Positions 9,726 through 21,369 are shown, numbered from the stretch's first letter. The stretch: DNA of 64,000 bases from Gammaproteobacteria bacterium (GCA_030426355.1 JAUHYQ010000006.1:62001-126000), one strand, 5' to 3'. The notes: generated by a model from the sequence alone, not told the origin. Numbers and translations: made by a program.

Positions 9726-11066
9726 ATGCTGGATAAAGTCCTTATAGCCAACCGCGGCGAAATTGCGCTGCGCATACAGCGCGCCTGCTTCGAACTCGGC
9801 ATCAAAACCGTGGCAGCGCACTCAACGGTCGATGCCAACCTGAAACACGTGCTTATGGCCGATGAGACAGTGTGCATCGGGCCCGGCCCATCCAAACAAA
9901 GCTATCTGGACATGCCGGCTATTATCAGTGCCGCAGAAGTCACCGACGCGAGCGCCATTCATCCCGGCTACGGCTTTTTGTCGGAAAATGCTGATTTCGC
10001 CGAGCGAGTTGCCAGCAGCGGGTTTACCTTTATCGGGCCACCGCCCGAACTGATCCGCACGATGGGCGACAAGGTCTCGGCCATTAAGGCCATGCAGGCC
10101 GCAGGGGTGCCTTGCGTGCCGGGCTCCAACGGCGAACTGCCGGAAGACCCGAACGAATGCCGGCGCATTGCGCGCGACATTGGCTATCCCGTCATTATTA
10201 AAGCGGCCGGCGGGGGTGGCGGACGCGGCATGCGCGTCGTGCATTCGGAAGGCTCGCTGATTAACTCCATAAATCTGACCAAGTCTGAGGCGGGTGCGGC
10301 CTTTGGCAATGAAGCGGTGTATATGGAGAAATATCTTGAGCGACCGCGGCATATTGAATTTCAGGTTATGGCGGATAACCACGGCAACGCCGTGCACTTA
10401 TTCGAGCGCGACTGTTCGATGCAGCGGCGCCACCAGAAAGTTATCGAAGAAGCGCCTGCTCCCGGTATCAGCCATGAAGTGCGCATGCGGATGGGCGAAA
10501 GGTGCGCTGAAGCATGCCGACAACTGGGCTATACCAATGCGGGGACGTTTGAGTTTCTGTATCAGGACGGTGAGTTTTATTTTATCGAGATGAACACTCG
10601 CCTGCAGGTAGAGCATCCGGTCACAGAGCTGATCACCGGCATAGACATCGTAAAAGAGCAGCTTCTGGTTGCGGGTGGCGCACAACTCAGTTTTACCCAG
10701 GACGACGTACAGTTACGCGGGCACGCCATGGAGTGCCGCATTAACGCCGAGCATCCGCGCACCTTTGTCCCGTCACCCGGTCGGGTGGACACCTGGCACC
10801 CGCCCGGCGGCCCCGGCATTCGCGTCGATAGTCATATATACAGCGGCTATTCGGTTCCGCCTTACTACGATTCCATGATTGGCAAATTGATCGCCTGGGG
10901 AAACACGCGCGAAACAGCTATTGCGCGCATGCGGGGCGCACTGGCCGAACTGGTTGTAGACGGTATCGAAACCAACACGCTGCTGCACCGGGAAATCTTC
11001 CAGCATGCCGCCTTCAAAAAAGGCGGCACCGATATCCACTATCTGGAAAAACGGCTCGGCCTTTGA
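9726..11066 (+). CDS. accC: Biotin carboxylase subunit of acetyl-CoA carboxylase
   Basis: AccC carboxylates the biotin on AccB using ATP and bicarbonate. The 446-residue ATP-grasp enzyme has the expected [16 protein letters not shown] start, the glycine-rich ATP loop [14 protein letters not shown], the [23 protein letters not shown] block and [14 protein letters not shown] catalytic segment. Its stop codon lies 20 bases before the preferred prmA start. Length and motifs are entirely standard. Confidence 0.98.
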   Translation: MLDKVLIANRGEIALRIQRACFELGIKTVAAHSTVDANLKHVLMADETVCIGPGPSKQSYLDMPAIISAAEVTDASAIHPGYGFLSENADFAERVASSGFTFIGPPPELIRTMGDKVSAIKAMQAAGVPCVPGSNGELPEDPNECRRIARDIGYPVIIKAAGGGGGRGMRVVHSEGSLINSINLTKSEAGAAFGNEAVYMEKYLERPRHIEFQVMADNHGNAVHLFERDCSMQRRHQKVIEEAPAPGISHEVRMRMGERCAEACRQLGYTNAGTFEFLYQDGEFYFIEMNTRLQVEHPVTELITGIDIVKEQLLVAGGAQLSFTQDDVQLRGHAMECRINAEHPRTFVPSPGRVDTWHPPGGPGIRVDSHIYSGYSVPPYYDSMIGKLIAWGNTRETAIARMRGALAELVVDGIETNTLLHREIFQHAAFKKGGTDIHYLEKRLGL

Positions 11067-11086
11067 GCCGGGTGCAGACTGCGCCC

Positions 11087-11965
11087 ATGCCCTGGCTTCA
11101 GGTCGAAACCGCAGCAGGGCAGCGCAACCCGCAAAGCCTTGAAGACACATTCACCGAACTGGGTGCCGTTGCTGTGTGGCTGCGGGATGCAGGCGATGCA
11201 CCGGTGCTTGAACCGGCACCCGGAGAAACGCCAGGATGGCCCGAAACGCTGGTCACGGCCCTCTTTGAAGATAGCGGCTCGGAAGAAGCGCTACGCGGCG
11301 CATTACAGAACGCCTTGCCCGACGTCGAACTGACGGTGCGCCGGGTGGGCGACCGTGACTGGCAATCAGAATGGCAGCAAAACCTGAAGCCACAATGCTT
11401 TGGCAACCGTTTATGGGTGATGCCTGACGATGCCGAAGTTCCCGACAATGCCGCAATCGTTCGCCTGCGACCCGGCCTGGCATTCGGAACGGGCGAACAT
11501 CCAACCACTGCGATGTGCCTGCGATGGCTGACTCGCCAAACGCTGCAAGACTGCACCGTGCTCGATTACGGATGCGGCTCCGGTTTGCTCGTGATAGCCG
11601 CGCTGGCACTGGGTGCCCGCCGCGGCTGTGCGGTCGACATAGACCCGCAAGCACTGGATGCTACGCGGGATAACGCGCGCAACAATGATTGCGAAGCACA
11701 GCTGCTTATCGTCAAACCCGATGCCCTTCCCGCCGACTCGCAGTATGATGTGCTGGTTGCGAATATCCTGAGCGGTATTCTGATCGAACTCGGGCCAGAG
11801 CTGCAACGGTTGTTGCGGCCCGGCGCGCCGCTGGCACTGACCGGCATACTGGCGCATCAGGCCGAAACAGTCTGCAGTGCGTGGGCCCCGTGGGCGGATC
11901 TCCGGGTGGATGATCAGACCGATGACTGGGTGCTGCTCAGTGGAAACAAGCGCGAAACTCAATAG
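11087..11965 (+). CDS. prmA: Ribosomal protein L11 methyltransferase
   Basis: PrmA trimethylates lysines and the N-terminus of ribosomal protein L11 using S-adenosylmethionine. The recognition domain starts MPWLQVETAAG, the linker contains VRLRPGLAFGTGEHPTT, and the methyltransferase domain has VLDYGCGSGLL (SAM loop) and VANILSGILIELGP (NPPY-like NIL region). The ATG at 11087 is chosen because family members start MPW; an in-frame TTG at 11063 overlapping the accC stop would add eight non-conserved residues. The resulting 292 residues match the E. coli enzyme length. Confidence 0.93.
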   Translation: MPWLQVETAAGQRNPQSLEDTFTELGAVAVWLRDAGDAPVLEPAPGETPGWPETLVTALFEDSGSEEALRGALQNALPDVELTVRRVGDRDWQSEWQQNLKPQCFGNRLWVMPDDAEVPDNAAIVRLRPGLAFGTGEHPTTAMCLRWLTRQTLQDCTVLDYGCGSGLLVIAALALGARRGCAVDIDPQALDATRDNARNNDCEAQLLIVKPDALPADSQYDVLVANILSGILIELGPELQRLLRPGAPLALTGILAHQAETVCSAWAPWADLRVDDQTDDWVLLSGNKRETQ

Positions 11966-11979
11966 CGAATTTTATTGCG

Positions 11980-13404
11980 ATGTACACGCAGTGTCCTGAA
12001 TGCGAAACCACGTTCAAGCTAGGTGCCGACGATCTGCGCCGGGCCAAAGGCAAAGTACGCTGCGGCGATTGCAACGCGGTGTTCAATGCGCTTGACTACC
12101 TGGCCGAAGAGGTCGCGGTAACCGCTGAGACCGCTAGTGACATTGCGGCCGGCTGGACCAGCAGCGCGGCGAATCCCTCGGGCGACGTCCACCCCGATCT
12201 TGACGAATATGAAACGTCCGCGTTTACGGATGTTCCCTATACCGGCGCGGATGACGGCGAGGATCAGGATTACGACGACGACAGCGATGATGAGGACGGC
12301 GGGGCAATTCTTTACATTGGCGACGATGACGATGCGGAAGGGCTGCCCGATCCCGATGACACAGACGACAGTGATTTCGATGATACAGACGACAGTGAAT
12401 TCGATGACGCCGTCTGGGAGAGCATTCCGGGGGTAGGCGCTGACGCGCGGCATGACGCGGAGGATGCAGCGGATACGGCCGAGTTTGATGAAACCAGTGC
12501 GCTCGGGCCTCGTGAGCATACGGACGAGAATTCGGACGATCTTGAATTCAACGTGCCGGCAGACAAGTGGACAAACTTCTTCGGGCCGCTACCCAAAGGG
12601 CAGGTGGCATCGGTCTGGCGACCGCCGGCGCTTGCTACAGACGATCAAGAACAAAATCCCGGACTCAATCCCGCTAGCAACAACGAGGCTCACGCCAACA
12701 ATACCGCTGAATCGTCAGAAGCGGCATCCGACGATGCCTGGACCACACTGGCTGCCGGCAGCGATGATGCCGCAGCCGCGCTCGGCGGCAACATTGACGA
12801 GCATGGGAACGATCCGGATACGGATCAGGACGAGGCCGACGACGACGCTTTTACTCCCGTCTGGAAGGAACCGCAGCAACGCTCTGCGCTAGCGCGATTC
12901 ACGCCTGTCGGCGTTACCTTGCTGGCCCTGTTGTTTGTCACCCAACTGATTCATTACAACCGGGATTCCCTGGCCGCGAACCCGGAGTATGGCGCGACGC
13001 TGCGCAGTGTTTACGCAAAACTGGGTAGCGAGCTTTATCCCCTCTGGAACGTTAATGACTATGAAATTCGCGGCTCAGAAGCCATTGCCGGAGAAACCGG
13101 TGTAGACATACTCGATATCCGCGCACAGATTGCCAACATCGGTGAGCACCCCTCGGGCTTGCCGCGGCTGCGCGTAGTGCTGCGTGATCGCTGGGCCAAC
13201 CCGGTGGCGGCACAAGATTTCGGACCGGGCGACTATGCCGACACCCGCTCATTGCCGGACGACCGCTTGCTGCAGCCGGGCGATGTCATTGGCGCCCACG
13301 TCAGCATTCAGGATCCGGGCTCAGGCGCTCAGGGCTTCGAGCTGGAGCTTTGTCTGCCGCGGCGGGACACGGGCCTTGAATGCACGGGGCAACCTTTCAA
13401 GTGA
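11980..13404 (+). CDS. Zinc-ribbon membrane protein with DUF3426 domain and long acidic linker
   Basis: An N-terminal MJ0042-type zinc ribbon (CPEC at residues 5-8 and CGDC about 20 residues later, VRCGDCNAVFNAL) is followed by a very long Asp/Glu-rich low-complexity linker (about residues 55-290), one transmembrane helix (about 310-330, VGVTLLALLFVTQLI) and a C-terminal periplasmic DUF3426 domain ending LELCLPRRDTGLECTGQPF. The family is conserved next to prmA/dusB in gammaproteobacteria, but its function is unknown. The linker makes this 474-residue copy longer than most. It overlaps the dusB start region. Confidence 0.85.
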   Translation: MYTQCPECETTFKLGADDLRRAKGKVRCGDCNAVFNALDYLAEEVAVTAETASDIAAGWTSSAANPSGDVHPDLDEYETSAFTDVPYTGADDGEDQDYDDDSDDEDGGAILYIGDDDDAEGLPDPDDTDDSDFDDTDDSEFDDAVWESIPGVGADARHDAEDAADTAEFDETSALGPREHTDENSDDLEFNVPADKWTNFFGPLPKGQVASVWRPPALATDDQEQNPGLNPASNNEAHANNTAESSEAASDDAWTTLAAGSDDAAAALGGNIDEHGNDPDTDQDEADDDAFTPVWKEPQQRSALARFTPVGVTLLALLFVTQLIHYNRDSLAANPEYGATLRSVYAKLGSELYPLWNVNDYEIRGSEAIAGETGVDILDIRAQIANIGEHPSGLPRLRVVLRDRWANPVAAQDFGPGDYADTRSLPDDRLLQPGDVIGAHVSIQDPGSGAQGFELELCLPRRDTGLECTGQPFK

Positions 13405-14438
13405 ACGGCTTTACGATCGGGCCCCATCGTATTGACGGACGTTCAGTCCTGGCACCGATGGCTGGCCTCACGGATCAGGCATTTCGCAACTTGTGCAGGC
13501 AATATGGCGCGGCCATGGCCATCACTGAAATGACCACTGCAGACACCGCCTTGTGGCGCACCACCAAAAGCCGCAGCCGGTTGCGGCTGGACGGCGAGAA
13601 TGGGCTCCGCATCGTGCAGATTGCGGGAAGCGAACCCGATCAAATGGCAACGGCGGCCGCTGTTGCCACCGAAATGGGAGCCGATGTTGTTGATATCAAC
13701 ATGGGCTGCCCGGCCAAAAAGGTTTGCAACAAATTGTCGGGCTCGGCGCTGCTTAAAGACGAAAAACGCGTGACAGCAATTCTCGAAAGTGTGGTCGCCG
13801 CAACACAGCTGCCGGTGACGCTCAAAATCCGCACCGGTTGGGACAAGCAGCATCGCAATGGGCCTGGCATTGCCCGTATTGCAGAAGCCAGCGGCATCCG
13901 CTCACTGTCAGTGCACGGCCGGACGCGGGCATGCATGTTCAGGGGCGAAGCGGAGTACGAGACCATTCGGCAGATTAAGCAATCAGTGGGCATTCCGGTG
14001 ATTGCAAACGGCGATATCGATTCGCCGCAAAAAGCAGCGCACGTGCTGCGGGAAACAGGTGCTGACGCGATCATGATTGGTCGTGGGGCATTGGGGAGAC
14101 CGTGGATATTCGAGCAGATAAACGAATTTCTTAAGGCAGGCAGCGAACATAGCGAGCCCGATTGCGGCGGCACAATAAATGACCGGAAAACCAGCCAGAG
14201 CGGCTTCCAGAGCCTCCCGGCCAACGCAGTCCGTGATATCATTCTCGCTCACCTCGACGCGCTTCACCGGCTTCACGGAGATAGTCGCGGTGTGCGGATA
14301 GGAAGAAAGCATCTGACCTGGTACTGCAAGTACTTGCGCGGCGCAGAAAATTTTCGCAACGCAGTCGTACGGGCAGAAAGTGCAGCGGATCAGTTGCAAC
14401 TTACAAAAGAATTTTTCGACAAAAAAACAGACTTATGA
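13380..14438 (+). CDS. dusB: tRNA-dihydrouridine synthase B
   Basis: DusB reduces specific uridines in the tRNA D-loop using FMN and NADPH. Motifs present are LAPMAGLTDQAFR (FMN binding), DINMGCPAKKVCNKLSGSALL with the catalytic cysteine, VKTR-type KIRTGWD, SVHGRTR, NGDI and MIGRGALGRPWIF. The ATG at 13380 gives 352 residues, overlapping the previous gene by 25 bases; a GTG at 13401 giving MNGFTIGPHRI fits the E. coli start better and would leave a 4-base GTGA overlap. dusB precedes fis, as in E. coli. A small insertion around residues 255-275 (SEHSEPDCGG) is lineage-specific. Confidence 0.94.
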   Translation: MHGATFQVNGFTIGPHRIDGRSVLAPMAGLTDQAFRNLCRQYGAAMAITEMTTADTALWRTTKSRSRLRLDGENGLRIVQIAGSEPDQMATAAAVATEMGADVVDINMGCPAKKVCNKLSGSALLKDEKRVTAILESVVAATQLPVTLKIRTGWDKQHRNGPGIARIAEASGIRSLSVHGRTRACMFRGEAEYETIRQIKQSVGIPVIANGDIDSPQKAAHVLRETGADAIMIGRGALGRPWIFEQINEFLKAGSEHSEPDCGGTINDRKTSQSGFQSLPANAVRDIILAHLDALHRLHGDSRGVRIGRKHLTWYCKYLRGAENFRNAVVRAESAADQLQLTKEFFDKKTDL

Positions 14439-14477
14439 CGAACGTGCATCCGCGCGTTCGCAGCGGAGCGTTATTCA

Positions 14478-14804
14478 GTGCCTAAAAAAAGCGACCTGGC
14501 TGTATCCCGACAAGCAAAACCCCCCAAGAGCCAAGCCACCGAAACACATTTGCAGAGTCGCAATCGACTGCTAAGCAGTTTTACCGAGGACGCCATGCGT
14601 TCCTACTTTAAGAACCTGAATGGCCATAAACCGGCGGAAATCTATCGCATGGTGCTGGGTGAAGTCGAGCCGCCCCTGCTTCGCGCAGTGATGGAATATA
14701 CTGATGGTAATCAAACACTTGCGGCTGATATGCTGGGGCTTAACCGGGCCACTCTGCGTAAGAAACTCAAGCAGTACGACCTGCGCGGTTGCTCTACACA
14801 ATGA
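14478..14804 (+). CDS. fis: DNA-binding protein Fis
   Basis: Fis is the nucleoid-associated, growth-phase-dependent DNA-bending regulator. The conserved core is complete: [14 protein letters not shown], then [43 protein letters not shown] with the helix-turn-helix at the C-terminus. The start is GTG at 14478, giving 108 residues, about ten more than E. coli Fis; the first 40 residues are variable. The stop codon overlaps the purH ATG by 4 bases (ATGA), implying translational coupling within a dusB-fis-purHD unit. Confidence 0.95.
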   Translation: MPKKSDLAVSRQAKPPKSQATETHLQSRNRLLSSFTEDAMRSYFKNLNGHKPAEIYRMVLGEVEPPLLRAVMEYTDGNQTLAADMLGLNRATLRKKLKQYDLRGCSTQ

Positions 14805-16354
14805 GCCGAGCAATCAGGGCGCTGCTCAGCGTTTCGGACAAAACCGGTGTTATTGAATTCGCACGAGCGCTTGCCGAACAGGGTGCAGAGTTGTTGTCCA
14901 CCGGCGGAACCGCCAAGGCACTACGCGAGGCAGGGCTGAAAGTCACCGATGTGTCGAGCGTAACCGGGTTTCCCGAAATCATGGACGGCCGGGTAAAAAC
15001 ATTACACCCGCGTATACACGGCGGGTTGCTCGGGCGGGGCGATCAGGATGCCGAGGTGATGCGTGAGCACGGTATTGGCCAAATCGACGTTCTGGCGGTC
15101 AACCTCTACCCGTTTGAACAAACGATAGCGCGCGCCGATTGCACGCCAGAAATGGCTATTGAAAACATTGATATCGGCGGCCCCGGGATGATTCGGGCGG
15201 CTGCAAAGAATCATGCTCATGTCGCAGTCGTTGTGGATCCGACCGATTACGCAGGCGTTGCCGAAGAACTGAAGAACAACGGTGAACTGTCGTTGGTGAA
15301 ACGTCGTGCGCTGGCTAAAAAGGCCTTTGGTCACACCGCTTGCTACGATGCCGCCATCTGGAATTATTTTCAGAGTCAGGACAACGATAGTGAATTCCCG
15401 GAGCGCATGCCGTTGGGTCTGACGCTTCGAAACACACTGCGTTACGGCGAGAATCCGCATCAAGCCGCCGCGCTTTATGCCACTGCCGGCAATGCCGCCG
15501 GCACCTTGCTTGGTTCGAAGCAACACCAGGGCAAGGAACTTTCTTTCAACAATATCGCGGACGCCAACGCCGCGCTGGAATGCGCAAAGGCGCTGGACGG
15601 CAACGGCTGTGTGATCGTGAAGCATGCCAACCCCTGCGGTGTGGCGCTCGATAGCGACAGTGAGCGCGCTTATCAAAAAGCCTATGCCTGCGATCCAACT
15701 TCCGCCTTTGGCGGAATCATTGCGTTTAACGGCGAACTCAGTAAAGCCGCTGCCGAGGCGATCGTTGCGCAACAATTTGTCGAGGTGGTGGTAGCACCCG
15801 CCTATGCCGAAGGCGCGATTGCGGCATTCAGCGGCAAGCCAAATGTGCGGGTGCTGGAATGCGGGCATTGGGATAACGCTGCAACAGGCGGTCGCGTGGT
15901 GCAACAAATCGAAGCGGGCATGCTGGTGCAGGATAAAGACATCGAAGACGTGTCGCGCGCGGACCTCAAGGTTGTGACCAAACGCCAACCCAGCGCGCAG
16001 GAAATTGATGATGCCCTGCTGGCATGGCGCGTCTGCCGCTACGTAAAATCCAATGCCATTGTGTACGGCAAAGATAATGCCACTCTGGGTATCGGTGCCG
16101 GCCAGATGAGCCGCATCATGAGCGCCGAGATTGCGGGTCAGAAAGCCGCCGAAGCCGGGCTTCACCTGAGCGGCGCCGCCATGGCGTCGGATGCTTTTTT
16201 TCCGTTTCGTGACGGTATCGATGTGGCCGCCAAATTTGGCATCAAAGTGATCATTCAACCCGGTGGTTCTATGCGCGATCAGGAAGTGATTGATGCCGCC
16301 GATGAGCATGACATCGCCATGCTGTTTACCGGCATGCGGCACTTCAGGCACTAA
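14801..16354 (+). CDS. purH: Bifunctional AICAR formyltransferase/IMP cyclohydrolase
   Basis: PurH performs the last two steps of IMP synthesis. The N-terminal cyclohydrolase domain has [27 protein letters not shown] and [15 protein letters not shown]. The C-terminal formyltransferase domain has [37 protein letters not shown] and [12 protein letters not shown]. The ATG at 14801 overlaps the fis stop; an in-frame TTG at 14789 is rejected because it adds four residues not found in the family. 517 residues is normal. Confidence 0.97.
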   Translation: MSRAIRALLSVSDKTGVIEFARALAEQGAELLSTGGTAKALREAGLKVTDVSSVTGFPEIMDGRVKTLHPRIHGGLLGRGDQDAEVMREHGIGQIDVLAVNLYPFEQTIARADCTPEMAIENIDIGGPGMIRAAAKNHAHVAVVVDPTDYAGVAEELKNNGELSLVKRRALAKKAFGHTACYDAAIWNYFQSQDNDSEFPERMPLGLTLRNTLRYGENPHQAAALYATAGNAAGTLLGSKQHQGKELSFNNIADANAALECAKALDGNGCVIVKHANPCGVALDSDSERAYQKAYACDPTSAFGGIIAFNGELSKAAAEAIVAQQFVEVVVAPAYAEGAIAAFSGKPNVRVLECGHWDNAATGGRVVQQIEAGMLVQDKDIEDVSRADLKVVTKRQPSAQEIDDALLAWRVCRYVKSNAIVYGKDNATLGIGAGQMSRIMSAEIAGQKAAEAGLHLSGAAMASDAFFPFRDGIDVAAKFGIKVIIQPGGSMRDQEVIDAADEHDIAMLFTGMRHFRH

Positions 16355-16358
16355 GCTA

Positions 16359-17645
16359 ATGAGAGTTCTTGTTGTCGGCAGCGGCGGTCGCGAACATGCA
16401 CTGGCATGGGCACTGGCCAAATCGGATCGGGTGGCCAGTGTGTTGGTCGCGCCGGGTAACGCCGGCACTGCAGCGGAACCCGGTGTTGAGAATGTACCGG
16501 TCGGTGCCGAAGACATAGACGGCCTGCTGGAACTGGCCAAAACAGCCCAAATTGACCTGACGGTAATCGGGCCGGAAGCGCCGCTTGTTGCGGGCATTGT
16601 GGATCGCTTCAAAAAACATGGCTTGCGTTGTTTCGGGCCCACCGCATCGGGTGCGCGCCTGGAAGGCTCCAAGGCATACACCAAGGATTTCTTGCAGCGT
16701 TACAACATCCCCACGGCGGCGTACAAGAATTTCACCGACATTGAAGCCGCGCTGGCATATGCCGAGACCTGCACGCTCCCTACCGTCGTAAAAGCTGACG
16801 GTCTGGCGGCCGGTAAAGGCGTGATTATTGCCCATACACGCGAAGAAGCCATTGCCGCGGTCAACAGGGTTATGAATGACCGCGCGTTTGGCGAAGCCGG
16901 TAACGAGATAGTCATCGAGGATTTTCTGGATGGCGAAGAAGCGAGCTTCATGGCCATTGTTGACGGTGAAGCCATTCTGCCGCTGGCAACCTCGCAGGAT
17001 CACAAAGCGCGCGACGATGGCGACAAAGGCCCTAACACCGGCGGCATGGGTGCCTATTCACCGGCTCCGGTGATTGACGCAGCCATGACTGATCGTGTCA
17101 TGAACGAGGTAATGCGTCCTACCGTGGAAGGTTTAAAGCAAGACGGCGAGCATTACACAGGCTTTCTATACGCCGGCCTGATGATCGGTGCAGACGGCGT
17201 GCCGCGCGTACTCGAATTCAACTGCCGCATGGGTGACCCGGAAACACAGCCCATTTTGTTCAGGCTGAAAACGGAACTGGTCGATCTTATCGATGCAGCG
17301 CTTGACGGGAAACTCAATGAGGTTTCGGCCGACTGGGATCCGCGACCCTCGCTGGGGGTGGTGCTGGCTGCAGGTGGTTATCCGGACAGCTATAACAAAG
17401 GCGACATCATCACCGGTCTGGATGCTGACGAATCCGACGACGTAAAAATATTCCATGCCGGCACCAAAACCACTTCAGCGGGCGTCGCCACAAATGGCGG
17501 GCGCGTACTGTGCGCTGTCGCGCTCGGCAACGACGTGGCCGACGCACAGGCCAAAGCCTACGAATTGGTGAAACGCATCAACTGGGACAACGTGTATTAC
17601 CGCAACGACATCGGGTACCGGGCCGTTGCGCGGGAACGCCACTAA
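16359..17645 (+). CDS. purD: Phosphoribosylamine--glycine ligase (GAR synthetase)
   Basis: PurD catalyses the second step of purine synthesis, an ATP-grasp ligation of glycine to phosphoribosylamine. It starts MRVLVVGSGGREHALAW and contains VIGPEAPLVAGIVD, GSKAYTKDFL, VVKADGLAAGKGVI, the DHKARDDGDKGPNTGGMGAYSPAP signature and EFNCRMGDPETQPIL. The ATG at 16359 (4 bases past the purH stop) is chosen over longer frames extending back into purH. 428 residues matches the family. It ends the operon; a convergent gene follows after 16 bases. Confidence 0.97.
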   Translation: MRVLVVGSGGREHALAWALAKSDRVASVLVAPGNAGTAAEPGVENVPVGAEDIDGLLELAKTAQIDLTVIGPEAPLVAGIVDRFKKHGLRCFGPTASGARLEGSKAYTKDFLQRYNIPTAAYKNFTDIEAALAYAETCTLPTVVKADGLAAGKGVIIAHTREEAIAAVNRVMNDRAFGEAGNEIVIEDFLDGEEASFMAIVDGEAILPLATSQDHKARDDGDKGPNTGGMGAYSPAPVIDAAMTDRVMNEVMRPTVEGLKQDGEHYTGFLYAGLMIGADGVPRVLEFNCRMGDPETQPILFRLKTELVDLIDAALDGKLNEVSADWDPRPSLGVVLAAGGYPDSYNKGDIITGLDADESDDVKIFHAGTKTTSAGVATNGGRVLCAVALGNDVADAQAKAYELVKRINWDNVYYRNDIGYRAVARERH

Positions 17646-17661
17646 ACCGTCCGTCGGCTTG

Positions 17662-18486
17662 CTATTTCCATTTACCGCGATCGGCGTCCATTTGTACGTG
17701 GCCGCCACGACGATCCAGCATGAACTTGCCTTGCTCGGCGCCAAACACCCGCTCCGCGAGCACGTTCATCGGGTCGGAACGGTTGGTGTAATCGCGGTAG
17801 GTGAAATCGTAGGTTTGCAAGGCGTCACGTTCGTCCATCGGCACCTCTTCCGCCTCGTCTACCCAGCGGAACCAGCGATCGACAAACTTATCCAGATAAG
17901 CTTCGCACTGATCAATGTGCTCATCTGTCAACTCGGTGATGTAGCTCGAACATACCGGTGATTGCATAGCGCGAATAACGGGGCCGTGACTGGCTGACCA
18001 GACAAAATCGGTATTCGCACGGAAAGCAAGGTAATCTGCGTTAGCTTCGCCTTCGTAGTACTTATTCACATACGGTTCGTCAACTTTCAGATCGGTGCGC
18101 GCGACGTAATCCGCGTAAAACAGAAGGTTCGGTACCGTACCAAAAATAATCATCAGATTCGGTACTTTAATGTGCTGGCTCAACGTGACGTTGATATTCA
18201 TATCAATGATGCTGGCCTTGCGGTTGCCAATCCATGACCGCACATACCAGTCGATACCGCCGCCGGTATAACCGAAGAACGAGCCTTCCATCTGCTTGTC
18301 CGCAGATGTGTAGTACTCAGCACCCTCAGAAATCGGATGCAGCTTGGCGTCACCGAACCGGGCAAGAATGCGCTCATGAATTTTGCCGTGAATGTTCCAG
18401 CAACGCTCCCATTGCTTGGATACATCTACATTAGGATTATCAGCGAGAAATTCATGAATGGTTTTTACATCACTTTGTTGCGACAT
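17662..18486 (-). CDS. Red chlorophyll catabolite reductase-like (bilin-reductase superfamily) protein
   Basis: The 274-residue protein has no signal peptide. Its central and C-terminal parts resemble plant red chlorophyll catabolite reductase: DWYVRSWIGNRKASIIDMNI, then VPNLMIIFG followed by a hydrophobic strand and YVARTDLKVDEPYVNKYYEGE, then PVIRAMQSPVCSSYITEL, an Asp/Glu-rich helical stretch and TYRDYTNRSDPMN. RCCR and ferredoxin-dependent bilin reductases share one fold and reduce open-chain tetrapyrroles. The match is from recalled motif order, not a search. The ATG at 18486 follows AAGGAAAA and lies 10 bases after the formaldehyde dehydrogenase stop, implying one operon. An in-frame extension to 18534 overlaps that gene and is less likely. 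Confidence 0.55.
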   Translation of the reverse strand: MSQQSDVKTIHEFLADNPNVDVSKQWERCWNIHGKIHERILARFGDAKLHPISEGAEYYTSADKQMEGSFFGYTGGGIDWYVRSWIGNRKASIIDMNINVTLSQHIKVPNLMIIFGTVPNLLFYADYVARTDLKVDEPYVNKYYEGEANADYLAFRANTDFVWSASHGPVIRAMQSPVCSSYITELTDEHIDQCEAYLDKFVDRWFRWVDEAEEVPMDERDALQTYDFTYRDYTNRSDPMNVLAERVFGAEQGKFMLDRRGGHVQMDADRGKWK

Positions 18487-18496
18487 CTTTTTTTCC

Positions 18497-19609
<1,113 letters not shown>

Positions 19610-21052
19610 TTACCTTTTCATAGCATCAAAAAACTTAGCGTTGGTCTTCGTATCCTGCATCTTGCTGGTCAGGAACTCGATGGCCGCAACCTCGTCCATG
19701 GGGTGCAGCACTTTGCGCAGTACCCATATTTTCTGCAGCTCATCCGGTTCAATCAGCAAGTCTTCTTTACGCGTGCCAGACCGATTGATATTGATCGCAG
19801 GATAAATACGCTTTTCAGCAATACGGCGATCCAGATGGATTTCCATGTTGCCCGTACCCTTGAATTCCTCGTAGATCACATCGTCCATCTTTGAGCCAGT
19901 GTCCACCAGTGCAGTGGCGATGATCGTCAGACTGCCGCCTTCTTCAATGTTGCGAGCTGCACCGAAGAAACGCTTCGGGCGATGCAACGCATTGGCGTCC
20001 ACGCCGCCGGTCAAGACTTTACCGCTGGAAGGCACGACGGTGTTGTAAGCACGCGCCAGACGGGTGATTGAATCAAGCAGAATGACAACATCCTTCTTGT
20101 GTTCAACCAGTCGCTTGGCCTTCTCAATCACCATCTCGGCCACCTGCACGTGCCGGCTGGCCGGCTCGTCGAAGGTGCTGGACACCACTTCACCGCGAAC
20201 GGTGCGCTCCATGTCAGTCACTTCTTCCGGGCGCTCGTCAATCAGCAACACCATCAACACTACGTCCGGGTTATTGGCCGTTATAGCGGTGGCAATGTGC
20301 TGCAACAGCATGGTTTTACCGGCCTTCGGTGGCGACACAATAAGACCCCGCTGCCCCTTGCCAATGGGCGCGACCATGTCGATGACGCGAGCGGTCAAAT
20401 CCTCGGAACTGCCGGTACCCTGCTCCAGCTTGAGGACTTCGCGCGGAAACAGTGGCGTGAGGTTTTCAAACAGAACCTTGCGCCGCGCGTTCTCGGGATC
20501 GTCCAGGTTGATCTCCGCGACTTTGAGCAACGCAAAATAGCGCTCGCCGTCGCTGGGCGGGCGAACCAAACCGCCAACCGTGTCGCCGGTACGCAAATTG
20601 AAGCGCCTGATCTGGCTCGGAGAAACGTAAATATCATCAGGGCCGGCCAGAAAGGAACTGTCCGCGGAGCGCAAAAAGCCGAAGCCATCCTGCAGGATCT
20701 CCAGCGTGCCGTCACCGTAGATAGCCTCGCCCTTGGCACCGTGCGCCTTGAGAACCTCAAAAATAATGTCCTGCTTGCGTGAGCGGGCGAGATTTTCCAG
20801 CCCGACCGCCTCCGCCATGGCAACCAGTTCGGATGCCTGCATCATTTTCAGTTCATTCAGGTGAAGCAGCTCGCCGTTTGCCTCGAGCTCCTCCTTACTG
20901 ACAATGTCGTCGGCAGTAAAATTGCCGGTCTCTTCAGAACCCGGCCTGCCACCACGGCGGCGGGATTTTTTCTTCCCCTGACCGCCTCCCGAATTTCCGC
21001 GATTTCCAGGTTTGGATCGCGTACGCGCTTGATTACCCAAGAAGCCTCTCAC
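19610..21052 (-). CDS. rho: Transcription termination factor Rho with basic N-terminal extension
   Basis: Rho is the hexameric RNA helicase that terminates transcription. The conserved core runs from [17 protein letters not shown] to the C-terminus: [14 protein letters not shown], the cold-shock RNA-binding [20 protein letters not shown], Walker [12 protein letters not shown], Walker [15 protein letters not shown] and the R-loop [25 protein letters not shown]. About 65 residues rich in Gly, Arg, Lys and Ser precede the core, making 480 residues against 419 in E. coli. The start is a GTG at 21052 that overlaps the trxA stop as GTGA. A shorter start inside cannot be excluded but would lie without a clear ribosome site. 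Confidence 0.95.
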   Translation of the reverse strand: MRGFLGNQARTRSKPGNRGNSGGGQGKKKSRRRGGRPGSEETGNFTADDIVSKEELEANGELLHLNELKMMQASELVAMAEAVGLENLARSRKQDIIFEVLKAHGAKGEAIYGDGTLEILQDGFGFLRSADSSFLAGPDDIYVSPSQIRRFNLRTGDTVGGLVRPPSDGERYFALLKVAEINLDDPENARRKVLFENLTPLFPREVLKLEQGTGSSEDLTARVIDMVAPIGKGQRGLIVSPPKAGKTMLLQHIATAITANNPDVVLMVLLIDERPEEVTDMERTVRGEVVSSTFDEPASRHVQVAEMVIEKAKRLVEHKKDVVILLDSITRLARAYNTVVPSSGKVLTGGVDANALHRPKRFFGAARNIEEGGSLTIIATALVDTGSKMDDVIYEEFKGTGNMEIHLDRRIAEKRIYPAININRSGTRKEDLLIEPDELQKIWVLRKVLHPMDEVAAIEFLTSKMQDTKTNAKFFDAMKR

Positions 21053-21369
21053 AAGTTACTGTCCAAAAAATCTTTTAGTTGCTGCTTCGACGCTGCCCCT
21101 ACATGTTGCGCGCCGACGTCGCCGTCCTTGAAAAGGATCAGGGTCGGAATACTGCGCACATTGAACTGCCTTGCAGTCTGGGGGTTGGAATCCACGTCGA
21201 GCTTTGCGATCTTGAGCTTACCGTCATATTCGCCGGCCAGCTCGTCTAATACGGGTGCAATCGCCTTACAGGGGCCGCACCACTCTGCCCAGAAATCCAC
21301 CAAAACCGGTGTCTCTGACTTCATCACGTCTGCGTCAAAACTGTCATCGCTGATATGTAAAAGGCTCAT
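21049..21369 (-). CDS. trxA: Thioredoxin 1
   Basis: TrxA is the main cytoplasmic disulfide reductase and the electron source for DsbD. The 106-residue protein has [18 protein letters not shown] with the WCGPC site, the [28 protein letters not shown] segment with the cis-proline after SI, and a C-terminal helix. trxA upstream of rho and divergent from rhlB is the conserved gammaproteobacterial arrangement. Its stop codon overlaps the rho GTG by 4 bases. Confidence 0.97.
   Translation of the reverse strand: MSLLHISDDSFDADVMKSETPVLVDFWAEWCGPCKAIAPVLDELAGEYDGKLKIAKLDVDSNPQTARQFNVRSIPTLILFKDGDVGAQHVGAASKQQLKDFLDSNL

Noticed and set aside
15002-16684. 560-residue open frame antisense to purH and purD
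   Set aside because: It lies wholly opposite two well-defined genes and its translation shows no recognisable fold; GC-rich codon bias produces such shadows.
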